Source: Ruminococcaceae bacterium UBA5391 (lineage in GTDB: Bacteria > Bacillota > Clostridia > Oscillospirales > Acutalibacteraceae). From it: a stretch of 26,485 nucleotides of DNA. Positions 1 through 8,004 of this stretch are shown here, piece by piece. The stretch spans positions 1 through 26,485 of the forward strand of contig DHOL01000053.1 of the NCBI GenBank assembly GCA_002410755.1, read 5' to 3'. How positions within the stretch are numbered: position 1 is the stretch's first letter; each line of letters starts with the position of its first letter. A model generated the notes under the pieces. It saw only the letters and a list, made by a program, of their open reading frames with translations. It did not search any database and was not told where the DNA came from. The position numbers were made by a program, and so were the translations under genes.

Positions 1-57
1 AATTTTCAAGGTCCCATGCGGCTTTCACCGCCGCTCCTTTTCACAAGGCGCTTCTCT

Positions 58-86
58 ATAATATCAAACCATCCCCGCTTTGTCAA
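58..86 (-). promoter_or_regulatory. Strong outward-facing promoter, rRNA-operon-like
   Basis: On the minus strand a perfect TTGACA (86 to 81) and TATTAT (63 to 58) are separated by exactly 17 bases. Just upstream of the -35 lies an A-rich stretch (about 90-118), as in an UP element. Downstream, toward the window edge, the transcript would contain GACCTTGAAAATT, which resembles the leader that precedes 16S rRNA in many Clostridia. The promoter is directly visible; that it drives an rRNA operon beyond position 1 is inference. Confidence 0.6.
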
Positions 87-260
87 CCCCTTTCCATAAT
101 TTTTTTCGACTTTTTTTGCAGAAGGGCTTTATAGACCGTTTTCATTCTGCACATTCAAATGGATAAACATGCGCCGCCATGGGAAAAATTCTGACGGAAG
201 GGAGCGTTTGCTACGAATGGAAAGTGGAAATATATTTGGCGGATTCTTGTTATCCTGCTT

Positions 261-893
261 GTGAATCTGCTGATTATTACAATTTTTATGAAAACCGAAA
301 ACGCTGTATCAGCGCTTTCTAAATATGGTTCAACCGGAAGCGAAGTGCGCCAGATTCAGACAAAGCTGAAGCAATGGGGCTATTATAATGGTTCCGTAGA
401 CGGTGTTTACGGTTCCCAGACACGGAATTCCGTAGTATCATTCCAGAAAAAGAACGGGCTTGTTGCAGACGGCGTTGCCGGGCCGGCTACTCTTGCAAAA
501 ATTGGGATTCCCTCATCGAGCGGTGGCGCTGGCGGCTTCAGCACTCAGGATGTCTCTCTCCTTGCACATGTAATATCCGCGGAGGCGCGCGGGGAACCAT
601 ACGTGGGGCAGGTGGCAGTCGGTGCAGTCATCCTGAACCGGATTGAGCACCCATCGTTTCCAAACACGCTTGCAGGTGTCATTTACCAGCCCGGGGCGTT
701 TTCCTGTCTGACCGACGGCGGGATTGATGCGCCTGTTGCCGACTCTGCCTACCGTGCAGCGCGTGATGCCATGAATGGGTGGGACCCTTCCGGCGGGGCA
801 ATTTACTATTACAATCCTGCAAAGGCTACCAGCAGTTGGATCTGGTCCCGTCCGGTCATTACAGTAATTGGTGATCACCGTTTCTGTTCCTGA
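261..893 (+). CDS. SleB-like spore cortex/cell wall hydrolase, 5' end apparently frameshifted
   Basis: Peptidoglycan hydrolase of the SleB/Hydrolase_2 family, whose members degrade spore cortex or vegetative wall. From the GTG at 261 the protein is 210 residues: a peptidoglycan-binding domain (about 17-85, typical QTKLKQWGYYNG and DGVYGSQT segments) and a SleB catalytic domain (about 100-208) with the SAEARGEPYVGQVAVGAVIL region and its Glu. The N-terminus is odd. The GTG at 261 and the ATG at 288 have no ribosome binding site, while GGAAGGGAG at 196-204 sits before an ATG at 217 that is out of frame. One extra A in the A-run at 221-223 would join that ATG to this frame and restore a basic-hydrophobic signal anchor beginning MEKWKYIWRILVILL. 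The gene is therefore either frameshifted, misread, or uses an atypical start. A terminator follows at 940. It could also be a vegetative SleB paralogue rather than a germination enzyme. Confidence 0.85.
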   Translation: MNLLIITIFMKTENAVSALSKYGSTGSEVRQIQTKLKQWGYYNGSVDGVYGSQTRNSVVSFQKKNGLVADGVAGPATLAKIGIPSSSGGAGGFSTQDVSLLAHVISAEARGEPYVGQVAVGAVILNRIEHPSFPNTLAGVIYQPGAFSCLTDGGIDAPVADSAYRAARDAMNGWDPSGGAIYYYNPAKATSSWIWSRPVITVIGDHRFCS

Positions 894-939
894 ACTTACA
901 AATTTACAATTTTTCCGCAGGTGCAGCTGCTGATGGAAA

Positions 940-975
940 ACGGGGCAGAGCAAAAGCTCCGTCCCGTCATTTTTA
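940..975 (+). terminator. Rho-independent terminator, probably bidirectional
   Basis: A 12-position stem (940-951 with 956-967, one mismatch and one G-U) with an AAAA loop is followed by CATTTTTAT. It lies between the convergent SleB-like gene and the lipoprotein gene. On the minus strand the same hairpin is followed by TTTT, so it can serve both. Confidence 0.75.
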
Positions 976-1027
976 TATCTAAAAATACTCTTTGTAATAA
1001 GCTTTCTGAAAAACCGTAAGCGCAGGA

Positions 1028-1567
1028 TCAGGCGTTGGCCTTAAAATCTTCAAACAGCTTTTCCGTTGAGGCAGCATAGGCCCGGTTGGCATCTCCGCTG
1101 GCAGTATCCTTGTAAATCATCAGGTATTTTCCGCTTTGGGAAAGCTTTGCGCCGCTGATTGTCTGACCGAAGAGCGTAAAGTTGCCAGAGGATTTCACGC
1201 TGGAAATTATCTTCTGGGCCTTCTCATTCAGGTTTGCTATATCATATTCATAAAGTTCCAGTGTGATATTATTCTTACCATTGCGGCTGTATTGGTAGCG
1301 GACGCCCGTTTTTGCACCAATCATATCCGCACGCATCGTTGTAGGGCTGCCGGTTACAAACGCATTGGCAATTAGATATTTCTGCAAGCCCGCAAGGCTG
1401 TTGGGGACGCTGCTTTCCGTGACAGACGAAGTCTGGGCGGAAGCCGCCCCGGAAGCGACCTGGGACGCTGGGCTGCTGGAAACAGCATTGCCGACGTCTC
1501 CTACGCCGCACGCAGTAAGTGAAACGGCCGCCACGGCCGCTACAGCTACAATCCAAATCTTCTTCAT
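1028..1567 (-). CDS. Small secreted lipoprotein of unknown function
   Basis: A 179-residue protein that I cannot assign to a named family. The start at 1567 is chosen because AAAGGCGG precedes it and because the protein then begins with a classic lipoprotein signal: MKK, a hydrophobic stretch, and the lipobox LTAC with the modified Cys near residue 20. A longer frame extends upstream to 1732 but would bury the signal peptide. After a Ser/Ala-rich linker (about 25-60) comes a folded domain of about 115 residues rich in aromatic and beta-type segments (for example YQYSRNGKNNITLELYEYD), ending FEDFKANA. It has its own promoter (1629-1657), so it need not be co-transcribed with the ABC genes upstream. 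It probably sits on the outer face of the cytoplasmic membrane. Confidence 0.75.
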   Translation of the reverse strand: MKKIWIVAVAAVAAVSLTACGVGDVGNAVSSSPASQVASGAASAQTSSVTESSVPNSLAGLQKYLIANAFVTGSPTTMRADMIGAKTGVRYQYSRNGKNNITLELYEYDIANLNEKAQKIISSVKSSGNFTLFGQTISGAKLSQSGKYLMIYKDTASGDANRAYAASTEKLFEDFKANA

Positions 1568-1628
1568 TCCATATCCGCCTTTTCTCTGAATCTGCCACTG
1601 GTTTTGCCCCGCGGCCCCGAATAAATTC

Positions 1629-1657
1629 ATTATCCTTTTTTTCTGCTCTTTTGTCAA
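1629..1657 (-). promoter_or_regulatory. Promoter of the lipoprotein gene
   Basis: Minus-strand TTGACA (1657 to 1652), a 17-base spacer and GATAAT (1634 to 1629). It directly follows the end of the ABC transporter gene and points at the lipoprotein start at 1567. Confidence 0.65.
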
Positions 1658-1679
1658 GCAGTCCTGTATCTGAAAAAAT

Positions 1680-3353
1680 CTATGAATCCGCCGGATTGGA
1701 AGCCGAGCTTCCAATCCGGATTTCCCTGCCACCCGTTTGTTTGTAAAGACGGTGGGAAATGGAAATTACGGTACGGTTTTCCGAGGCCCTCCGCAACGCT
1801 GCAAGGACACGCTGTTCTGTATCGGAATCGAGGTTTGCCGTGATTTCGTCGAGAAGGAGGATGGCAGGGTTTGCCGCAATGGCACGGGCAATAGAAAGCA
1901 GTTGCCACTGCCCCTGGGAAAAAAGCGACAGGGTACAGGGCGTATCGTAGCCATGCTCCAGCTTCTGAATGTCGTCATGCAGGCCGACGGTACAGGCAGC
2001 CTTTTCGGCATCCATGCGGGAAACTTCCGGATCAAAAAGGGTAATCTGATCTGCCACGGTACCGGGAACCATGCGGAACGACTGTTCTACACAGCCAAAC
2101 AGTTTCCGCTTTTCCCCGTCGGGAATCTGGTCGGCACGGGCACCGTAAACGGAAACGCTCCCGCTCTGTGGGCTGTAAAGGCCAAGAATCAATTTAAAAA
2201 TTGTGCTCTTTCCTGCCCCCGTGCGTCCGGTAAACGTCACATTCTCACCGGCCATTATAGTAAAGTTGCGGTTTTTCAGCACCGGATGCGCCGGTTCATA
2301 GCCGAACGTGACGTCCCGGAACTCCACGCAGGGTGCCCCGCCGGTAAGAAGCTGCCGACTCCGGATGGCAGGACTGGCCCTGCCACGTTCCGGCTCGTTC
2401 AGGAATTCACCAATACGGCGGACACCGGCAACGGCAGACTGGATATCCTGAATTTCCATGCCGATATCCTCCAGCGGGGAAAACACACGTCCGACATAGG
2501 CAATCACCGCAACAGCCGTGCCGACGGTCATGCCGAAAAAGCGGCGCATCCCGCCTCCAGCAGCCGACAGGATCATCATGGCTGCAATCACTGAAGCCTC
2601 AACGATAAGGACAACTGGGGAATAAACTGCATTGTAAAAATTGGATTTTTCTACGGCACGGTAGCCTTCCTGGATATACCCGTCGTATTTCCGCTCCATA
2701 TATCCTTCCCTGTGGAATACGTGAATCATACGGATATTCCGAATTGTTTCCGGGATATGGTTGTTTCCTTTTCCGACGGCAATACGGTTTGCAAGCTGTG
2801 CGCTCAGCATCTGCTTCTGGATGTACCGTGTAAAGAGGAACAGCAGCGGCGTTACCACAGCCATCAGCACGCCGAGGCCGAGGCTTTTTACAAAGATTAC
2901 TACAAGAATGCCGATAACCTCACAGGCGTCGGCAAACATACTGATGATTCCCGATGTGAACAGGTCTTCCACCGTGTCAACATCGTTTACAAAGCGTGAA
3001 GCGGTTATGCCGGGTTCAGTCCTTGTAAAGTAGTCCGCAGACAGGCGGGAAAGTTTTTCACACATTCTGTGCCGGAGGCCCCGCGTTACTTTCTGTCCAA
3101 ATACCGTAATCAACGATTCCTTTGCCGCCTCAAGCAGGCCGGCGGCGGCAACTGCTGCAAAATAAAAAAATGCAAGGCGGAATGTCACCGCTGCGCCTAC
3201 AGAAAGGCTGTCTATAACGCTTTCAAGAATGAGGGGCGGAATCAGCGCAGACACAACCGCACCGGCGATTGTCACAGTCAGGCCCAGCGTCAGCAGCTTG
3301 GAATCCCGAATGACATTCCTTACAACAGGGCCAACGCCGTTACTTTTTTTCAT
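1680..3353 (-). CDS. ABC exporter half-transporter, canonical-site subunit, C-terminally short
   Basis: Membrane-ATPase fusion of 557 residues: transmembrane domain about 15-310, nucleotide-binding domain about 340-557. Visible motifs are Walker A GRTGAGKST (376-384), the signature FSQGQ (478-482), Walker B ILLLDEITANLD with catalytic Glu503, and the H-loop His534 in ISHRL. The FSQGQ signature is typical of one partner of TM287/288- and BmrCD-type heterodimeric multidrug exporters. The start at 3353 lies 14 bases inside the upstream subunit and follows a G-rich ribosome binding site, so the two are translationally coupled. The frame runs on to 3395 but that extension lies within the other gene. 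Only 21 residues follow the SHRL motif, where relatives usually have about 50-60, and this tail is encoded by a perfect inverted repeat (1691-1719). The normal end of the domain seems to be missing. The substrate is unknown. Confidence 0.88.
   Translation of the reverse strand: MKKSNGVGPVVRNVIRDSKLLTLGLTVTIAGAVVSALIPPLILESVIDSLSVGAAVTFRLAFFYFAAVAAAGLLEAAKESLITVFGQKVTRGLRHRMCEKLSRLSADYFTRTEPGITASRFVNDVDTVEDLFTSGIISMFADACEVIGILVVIFVKSLGLGVLMAVVTPLLFLFTRYIQKQMLSAQLANRIAVGKGNNHIPETIRNIRMIHVFHREGYMERKYDGYIQEGYRAVEKSNFYNAVYSPVVLIVEASVIAAMMILSAAGGGMRRFFGMTVGTAVAVIAYVGRVFSPLEDIGMEIQDIQSAVAGVRRIGEFLNEPERGRASPAIRSRQLLTGGAPCVEFRDVTFGYEPAHPVLKNRNFTIMAGENVTFTGRTGAGKSTIFKLILGLYSPQSGSVSVYGARADQIPDGEKRKLFGCVEQSFRMVPGTVADQITLFDPEVSRMDAEKAACTVGLHDDIQKLEHGYDTPCTLSLFSQGQWQLLSIARAIAANPAILLLDEITANLDSDTEQRVLAALRRASENRTVISISHRLYKQTGGREIRIGSSASNPADS
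1691..1719. repeat. Perfect 13-bp inverted repeat at the 3' end of the ABC gene
   Basis: CCGGATTGGAAGC and its exact complement are separated by three bases. On the minus strand TTTTTT appears only 12 bases after the stem, so it is a poor intrinsic terminator by spacing, though it may still terminate or protect the mRNA end. It is unusual because it lies inside the reading frame. Confidence 0.6.
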
Positions 3354-5097
3354 CCTGCCCGCCTCCCCCCGTCTGTGCCTGATACAGGTGCGCATATTCC
3401 GGCACCGTTCTTATCAGTTCTTCGTGCGTGCTGAAAAGCGCCCGCCCGTCCTGCATCCAGATGACGCGGTCAAATTCCGGGAACAGGTAAAGCCGGTGGG
3501 AAATCAGCAAAATAATGCTTTTGGGTGCGGATTCCCGTAGTCTGCGATAAATTTCCTTCTCAGTTGTGCGGTCCACGGCAGAAAATGGATCATCAAGCAC
3601 CATGACCGGATACCCGCTGCAAAGTGTCCGGGCAAGCGCGAGCCTTGCCTGCTGCCCACCGGAAAGGCGCACCCCACCGCTGCCAACACGCGTCTGTACC
3701 CCATCCGGCATATTTTCTACCTCTCTATCAAGGCAGACTGCCCTAAGGTATTTTTCTGCATCGTCCCCGCTTCCGAGCAGGACATTCTGCTCAATCGTGT
3801 CACTCATCAGCTCCGGCTGGTGCCCCAGGTAGGCAAAAATCCCGTTCCGCCGCTCCAAAGGAAGAGAAGAAAGTTCCCGCCCTGCATAGCGGATGCTGCC
3901 GGAATAAGGGAACTCACCGAGGAAGGCTTTCCCGAGCGTTGATTTTCCGCAGGCAACCGGGCCGGTCACGCCGATAACCTGCCCCGGGTCTGCATGGAAG
4001 GTAATATTGTGGAGAATTTCCTCTCCGCCCGGGAAAGCAAAGGAAAGGCCCTGCACTTCCAGTGTGGCAGGTGCGGCGGGAAGTGCAGGGATAGTCCCGT
4101 CCGTTTCCTTCATCAGCGGCCTGATGCGCTTCCAGGAAACCTGTGCCTGCTGTACGGCATTAAAAAGTTTTGCCGCGTGGGAAGACTTGACTGCAAGTTT
4201 CGTAAAGCAGGAAAGGAATGTCGTAAATGCGGCGATGTCCCACTCTGTCCAGCCGGTTCCAAGCACATTTTTTGCTCCGAACCAAAGGATGGACAGGACG
4301 CCGGCCATTGAAATGACCTGATAGATTGGCTGCATGGCTGCAACCCAGATTTCCGACTTCACAGCAGTGTGCTCATAGTCAGCAAGACAGTCCTCATAGG
4401 CACGGTTCCGCTCTTTTTCGCAGCCAAACACCCGGTAGGTGACAGCGCCGGAAATGCGGTCAAGTGTCGCCCCGTTAAGGCGGCCCGCACTCTCCTTAAA
4501 GGCGGCCGTGCACCGGTGGACAGGCTTTTTCATCCTTTCTGCAATCAGGTAGGCAAACGGCGGAAAAACGCACGCCAGCAGTGCAAGGCGCCAGTCATAC
4601 GAAAACAGCATGACAAAGTATGCAATTAGCGCAATGCCGGTGTCAAAAATTTCCGTCGTAAACTTGCGCATCCCTTCAGCACAGGCATCCACATCGGAAA
4701 TCGCGCGCGTCATCATGCCGCCGATGCTTTCCTGCTCCAGTTCCGCGCAGCTTTTATGCACAAGGTTAAAGTACAGCACATGTTTCATGTTCCGGTTCAC
4801 ATTGTTTGCAAACCGGCGGACATACAACCGCTTTAAATATCTCATCCCCTGCACAAACGCCATCACGGCAGCATAGGCAAGCGCGAGGGAAACCATATCC
4901 GAAAAAGTCTTTCTCCCCATAATAATATCGTAAAGGCGCTGCGCAAGCTGGCCTTCAAACCACGGCCCGGCAATCAGGCCGACATTATAGGCAATGCCGG
5001 AAACCGTAACGAAGAAGAGCGTTTTTTTCTCCAGCCTGAAGTACGAGAGAATATGGTCCGGCTTTGGCACATGGCAGATTCTGCTCTCCTGTTTCAA
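3340..5097 (-). CDS. ABC exporter half-transporter, degenerate-site subunit
   Basis: A 585-residue membrane-ATPase fusion, partner of the subunit that follows it. The transmembrane domain is about 20-320 and the nucleotide-binding domain about 345-575. Walker A is GPVACGKST (379-387), the signature LSGGQ (478-482), and the H-loop His534 in LISHRL. The Walker B motif reads VMVLDDP, so the catalytic Glu is replaced by Asp503. Together with the canonical Glu in the partner, this is the asymmetric pattern of heterodimeric exporters of the TM287/288 and BmrCD type. The start is a TTG at 5097-5095 that overlaps the TGA of the MarR gene and is preceded by GGAGGAGGGGGG; no other start codon lies nearby. 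The domain ends normally with a FDRVIWMQDG segment. Probable role: drug or toxic metabolite export in the cytoplasmic membrane, controlled by the adjacent MarR protein. Confidence 0.9.
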   Translation of the reverse strand: MKQESRICHVPKPDHILSYFRLEKKTLFFVTVSGIAYNVGLIAGPWFEGQLAQRLYDIIMGRKTFSDMVSLALAYAAVMAFVQGMRYLKRLYVRRFANNVNRNMKHVLYFNLVHKSCAELEQESIGGMMTRAISDVDACAEGMRKFTTEIFDTGIALIAYFVMLFSYDWRLALLACVFPPFAYLIAERMKKPVHRCTAAFKESAGRLNGATLDRISGAVTYRVFGCEKERNRAYEDCLADYEHTAVKSEIWVAAMQPIYQVISMAGVLSILWFGAKNVLGTGWTEWDIAAFTTFLSCFTKLAVKSSHAAKLFNAVQQAQVSWKRIRPLMKETDGTIPALPAAPATLEVQGLSFAFPGGEEILHNITFHADPGQVIGVTGPVACGKSTLGKAFLGEFPYSGSIRYAGRELSSLPLERRNGIFAYLGHQPELMSDTIEQNVLLGSGDDAEKYLRAVCLDREVENMPDGVQTRVGSGGVRLSGGQQARLALARTLCSGYPVMVLDDPFSAVDRTTEKEIYRRLRESAPKSIILLISHRLYLFPEFDRVIWMQDGRALFSTHEELIRTVPEYAHLYQAQTGGGGQDEKK

Positions 5098-5570
5098 TCC
5101 TGTTGTCCCCCCTCCTCCGCGGCAAGCGCAGTGACGTCCGGGAATCCGGCGCGGCTTTGTTTTTTGGATTTCTCATACAGGATATTGAGGACCTTTGCAA
5201 ATGCGGCGCGGTCGGCTGCCGGAAGGCCGTCGAGCAGCCATCCGTAAAAGACTGTTTCAAGGGAAGTTTTGGAGTTTTTCAGCCGCTCGGCTTTTTCCGT
5301 TGCAAAGAGGAACCGGCTTCGCCCATCGTCCGGGTTGGCCCGCCGCACAAGATACCCTTTTGCCTCAAGGCTTGCGGTGCGCCTGGCTGCGGCGCCCTTG
5401 TCGATGCCGAGCGCTGAGCGCAGCTCCGCCTGTGTCGTGCCGGGATGGTGCCTGACGTAGTGAATAAAGTCGAATTCCGCTGTTCCAATCCCGTCCGTCT
5501 TCATCGCCTGTACCGTAAATTTGTTTACTTCCCGGGCAATTTTTGTAATTTGCCTTTCGGTAATGTCCAT
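5094..5570 (-). CDS. MarR-family transcriptional regulator
   Basis: A 158-residue winged-helix DNA-binding protein. The core (about 35-110) shows the MarR pattern: a helix-turn-helix in TTQAELRSALGIDKGAAARR and the wing in GYLVRRANPDDGRSRFLFAT. The ATG at 5570 is preceded by AGGGGGG; the frame is open further upstream but through the promoter, so that extension is not coding. It is the first gene of a three-gene operon with the two exporter subunits, a common arrangement in which a MarR repressor is released by the compounds the exporter removes. A near-consensus promoter (5617-5645) and a TGTATATACA palindrome (5594-5603) precede it, consistent with autoregulation. The ligand cannot be deduced. 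Confidence 0.88.
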   Translation of the reverse strand: MDITERQITKIAREVNKFTVQAMKTDGIGTAEFDFIHYVRHHPGTTQAELRSALGIDKGAAARRTASLEAKGYLVRRANPDDGRSRFLFATEKAERLKNSKTSLETVFYGWLLDGLPAADRAAFAKVLNILYEKSKKQSRAGFPDVTALAAEEGGQQD

Positions 5571-5593
5571 GTCCCAAGCCCCCCTGAGAAAGA

Positions 5594-5603
5594 TGTATAT
5601 ACA
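5594..5603. promoter_or_regulatory. Candidate MarR operator palindrome
   Basis: TGTATATACA is a perfect 10-bp palindrome between the -10 box of the operon promoter and the MarR start codon, where a bound repressor would block early transcription. Assignment to MarR is by position only. Confidence 0.35.
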
Positions 5604-5616
5604 ACCATTTGACACT

Positions 5617-5645
5617 ATTATAGGAAGCCAGCGTCTTCCTGTCAA
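5617..5645 (-). promoter_or_regulatory. Consensus promoter of the marR-ABC exporter operon
   Basis: Minus-strand TTGACA (5645 to 5640), exactly 17 bases, and TATAAT (5622 to 5617). Both boxes match the sigma-A consensus at all six positions, which implies strong basal activity and hence a need for repression. Confidence 0.8.
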
Positions 5646-5662
5646 CTGCCTGCGGGAATGTC

Positions 5663-5711
5663 AAAAAAAGGCGGCCCGCAAACGGCGCCGGGACATCCAG
5701 ACGCTTTGCGG
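5663..5711 (-). terminator. Probable terminator after the PHP gene
   Basis: Minus-strand arms CCGCAAA and TTTGCGG (5711-5705 with 5682-5676) enclose a GC-rich loop that holds a further GGCGCC. They are followed by GCCGCC and a run of seven T (5669 to 5663). It separates the PHP operon from the marR operon promoter. Confidence 0.55.
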
Positions 5712-5745
5712 ACTGCTTTTCTAGGAACATGCCTTTGGTTAACTG

Positions 5746-6678
5746 TCAGTCAAAGAATATGGGGTTTGTCCACGCACGGCGGCCCTGCTGGTCAATAACA
5801 GTCGCGCGCACATAACGGTACCCCCTGCCGTCGAGGTAGTCGAGGGAGGCTTCAGAGATGGTCCCGCCGTCCTTGCCGGTGACCTTTACGGTCGGATGGC
5901 AATCGGACTGGAACAGGATACGGCTGCACGGTCCCGTCTTGATATGGAGCATATTGTCTTCCACATAGAAGTCCCGGATAACCGGGCCGCAGGAAGCGTA
6001 AAAGCTGCCTTCGGTAAGCGCGTGAAGAATATCCTTTACCTTGTTTTCCGCATTTACCATAACCCAGCCGTTGCAGTGTTCATCCATGGAATGACCGTCG
6101 TCCACCGCAACGCCGTAAATCCGGTTCCCCATGCCGAGCAGTTCGTCCCAGTAGCTGCCGTTGTCGGTGTCCATATCATTTTCGATCGCGTCACCGGAGT
6201 TCCAAAGTTCCATGGCGAAGTTGCCGCGCAGGCGGTCGAAATAGCGCACCGGTGTGGAGCTCCACTGCGGATGGCAGTAAATCGTGATATTGTTTTTTTG
6301 GTGAAGCCAGTCAAGATACTTCTGGTATTCGTCCTGACCGTTGGATTTTCCTTCCTTAAATGTCTCGTCCTGCCGGAAGCCGTTTGTTTCGTCGTCAGGT
6401 CCGAGCGCAATGGTATGAAAGCACCGAAAACCGTGGCCCGCCTCAAAGTTGGAGGCAAATTCCATGCCGGGGATTATGGTAACCTTCGCGTCCGGCGCAT
6501 AATTTTTAAGGTTGTATTTGGAGTGGTCGGTGATGGCGAGAAAATCATAGCCGTTCTTTGCATGGAGACGGATAACTTCTTCCGGGGTACCTTTCCCATC
6601 CGAACGTGTCGTGTGGCAATGAAGGCCACCTTTCAGCATTTTTCTGTTTCCGACAAAAGCAGACTGACGAATCAACAT
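5746..6678 (-). CDS. PHP-domain phosphoesterase
   Basis: A 310-residue protein of the polymerase-and-histidinol-phosphatase (PHP) superfamily of metal-dependent phosphoesterases. Metal-ligand motifs are visible in order: HCH (20-22) with SDGKG, TDHS (50-53), PGMEF (70-74), IYCHPQW near the middle, and DDGH in the second half. The last 80 residues form a beta-rich tail. The ATG at 6678 has an excellent AAGGAGG site. It is the last gene of a minus-strand group behind a TIM-barrel isomerase-like protein, a DeoR repressor and an organophosphate-type transporter, which points to hydrolysis of a phosphorylated small molecule rather than DNA. PHP proteins known to cleave cyclic ribose phosphates exist, but the exact substrate here is unknown. 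It has no signal peptide, so it is cytosolic. Confidence 0.85.
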   Translation of the reverse strand: MLIRQSAFVGNRKMLKGGLHCHTTRSDGKGTPEEVIRLHAKNGYDFLAITDHSKYNLKNYAPDAKVTIIPGMEFASNFEAGHGFRCFHTIALGPDDETNGFRQDETFKEGKSNGQDEYQKYLDWLHQKNNITIYCHPQWSSTPVRYFDRLRGNFAMELWNSGDAIENDMDTDNGSYWDELLGMGNRIYGVAVDDGHSMDEHCNGWVMVNAENKVKDILHALTEGSFYASCGPVIRDFYVEDNMLHIKTGPCSRILFQSDCHPTVKVTGKDGGTISEASLDYLDGRGYRYVRATVIDQQGRRAWTNPIFFD

Positions 6679-6734
6679 TGTAAAATACCTCCTTGTATTT
6701 TAAAAGGATACTCTTAAGAAAATGACTTTGCAGG

Positions 6735-7976
6735 TCAGCCGGAGCTGTGCGCGGCGGCATAGGTACGCGCAGACCTTGCCGCATACCAGGAAGCTGCCGC
6801 GCCGGCCAGCGCAACGGCTGCCCAGACGCCAACGACAAAATTCCACCCGTGGGACGGGACAAGCGAAGAAAACAGGACGCTCGCTGCGGAAGCGGCAATG
6901 TAAGATGAAAAGTCCAGGAACCCCGTGATGCTGGAAATCCTTCCGGTTTCCGCAAAGCAAAGAACATAGTGGGTAAAAATCAGGTTCGAGCCACCGGTCA
7001 TGGCTGCACTGGCACAGAAGAGCGCTGCAACATTCAGCACCATCCAGCCGTTTCCAAGCAGGATCATAATGCCGAACATAAGCGCTGTAAAGACGAAGAA
7101 AATGGTGAGTGCCTTTTTTTCATCGTTCTGCGTCCATTCCGCAAGGCGGACAGAAAAAAGTGCGCCGCCCAGGTTAACAAACGGAAGGATGGATGAAATT
7201 TCAGCTGCCGCGGCGGCTGAAACGGAAAACCGTTCGGATATAAAAGTTGGAATCCAAAAAGCCACGGCGTTTCGGATAATGCCGTTCAGCATGGCAGCCA
7301 GTGTCATAGCGATAAAGCCGTTTTTCAGCAGGACTGCGACATTATGTCCCTGTCTTGCCCCCTTTGCAGGAACGGCCATTCTCCGAATAATGCCTTTCCG
7401 CTCCATTAGGCAGTCTGCAAAGAACCAAAAAACGGCAAGCCCTGCAAGGGCCACACCTGTAACAAGGAAGCCAAAGCGCCAGTCTTTTTTCAGCGCGCTC
7501 AGCACCGCGAGCAGATAGGTGACTGCTGTGCCTGCAATGGAAGCAACCGTCAGCAGTGTAAGAAGAACTGTTCCAACCTGCTTGGAAGTGTTTTCCCCAA
7601 CCATTTTGGAAATCGGCCCCCAGAGCATGGAACACAGGAACCCACAGATTCCCCACAGGGCAAGCGCCAATGCCTCTGAAGGAAGAAACGGAAAAGCAGC
7701 GCAGGAAATTCCCGAAATCAGAAGTCCTGCCGAAACCATGTATTTTGCGCTGACACGGTCGCCGACAAAACCATTAATTAACTGGCCTGTGCCATATGTT
7801 ACAAAGAAAGCGCTCCCCATCGCGGCAAGGGAACCCCGGCTGTAAATCCCCCCCCCAATCATCTGAGGGAGCATGGAGCTGAGGATGTTTTTCCCCATAT
7901 AGCATCCCGCATAGGCAAGGAAGCAGGAAACGCCGATTGCGATGGCATTCTTTGTTCCTTTTTGTATTTTTCTCAC
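6735..7976 (-). CDS. MFS transporter, organophosphate:phosphate antiporter-like
   Basis: A polytopic membrane protein of 413 residues with about 12 hydrophobic segments, of usual MFS length. The N-terminal half resembles the GlpT/UhpT (OPA) group: a CYMGKN segment at the end of the first helix region and the loop 2-3 motif NGFVGDRVSAKYMVSAGL, where GlpT relatives carry a similar SDRxxPRxFM pattern. The start is a GTG at 7976 with GGAG upstream; an ATG four bases further upstream is in another frame. It follows the DeoR gene by 28 bases and precedes the PHP gene by 56. A role in importing a sugar phosphate, glycerol phosphate or related ester fits the neighbours. The substrate is inference, and other MFS subfamilies cannot be excluded. 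Confidence 0.82.
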   Translation of the reverse strand: MRKIQKGTKNAIAIGVSCFLAYAGCYMGKNILSSMLPQMIGGGIYSRGSLAAMGSAFFVTYGTGQLINGFVGDRVSAKYMVSAGLLISGISCAAFPFLPSEALALALWGICGFLCSMLWGPISKMVGENTSKQVGTVLLTLLTVASIAGTAVTYLLAVLSALKKDWRFGFLVTGVALAGLAVFWFFADCLMERKGIIRRMAVPAKGARQGHNVAVLLKNGFIAMTLAAMLNGIIRNAVAFWIPTFISERFSVSAAAAAEISSILPFVNLGGALFSVRLAEWTQNDEKKALTIFFVFTALMFGIMILLGNGWMVLNVAALFCASAAMTGGSNLIFTHYVLCFAETGRISSITGFLDFSSYIAASAASVLFSSLVPSHGWNFVVGVWAAVALAGAAASWYAARSARTYAAAHSSG

Positions 7977-8004
7977 ATTGCATTACTCCAAGTATTTGAA
8001 TTTG

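Noticed and set aside
1737..2594. 285-residue open frame on the plus strand
   Set aside because: It is antisense to the ABC half-transporter, has no ribosome binding site and no recognisable domain; the opposite strand carries clear Walker motifs.
5896..6717. 273-residue open frame on the plus strand
   Set aside because: Mirror of the PHP gene, which has the metal-binding motifs and a strong ribosome binding site on the minus strand.
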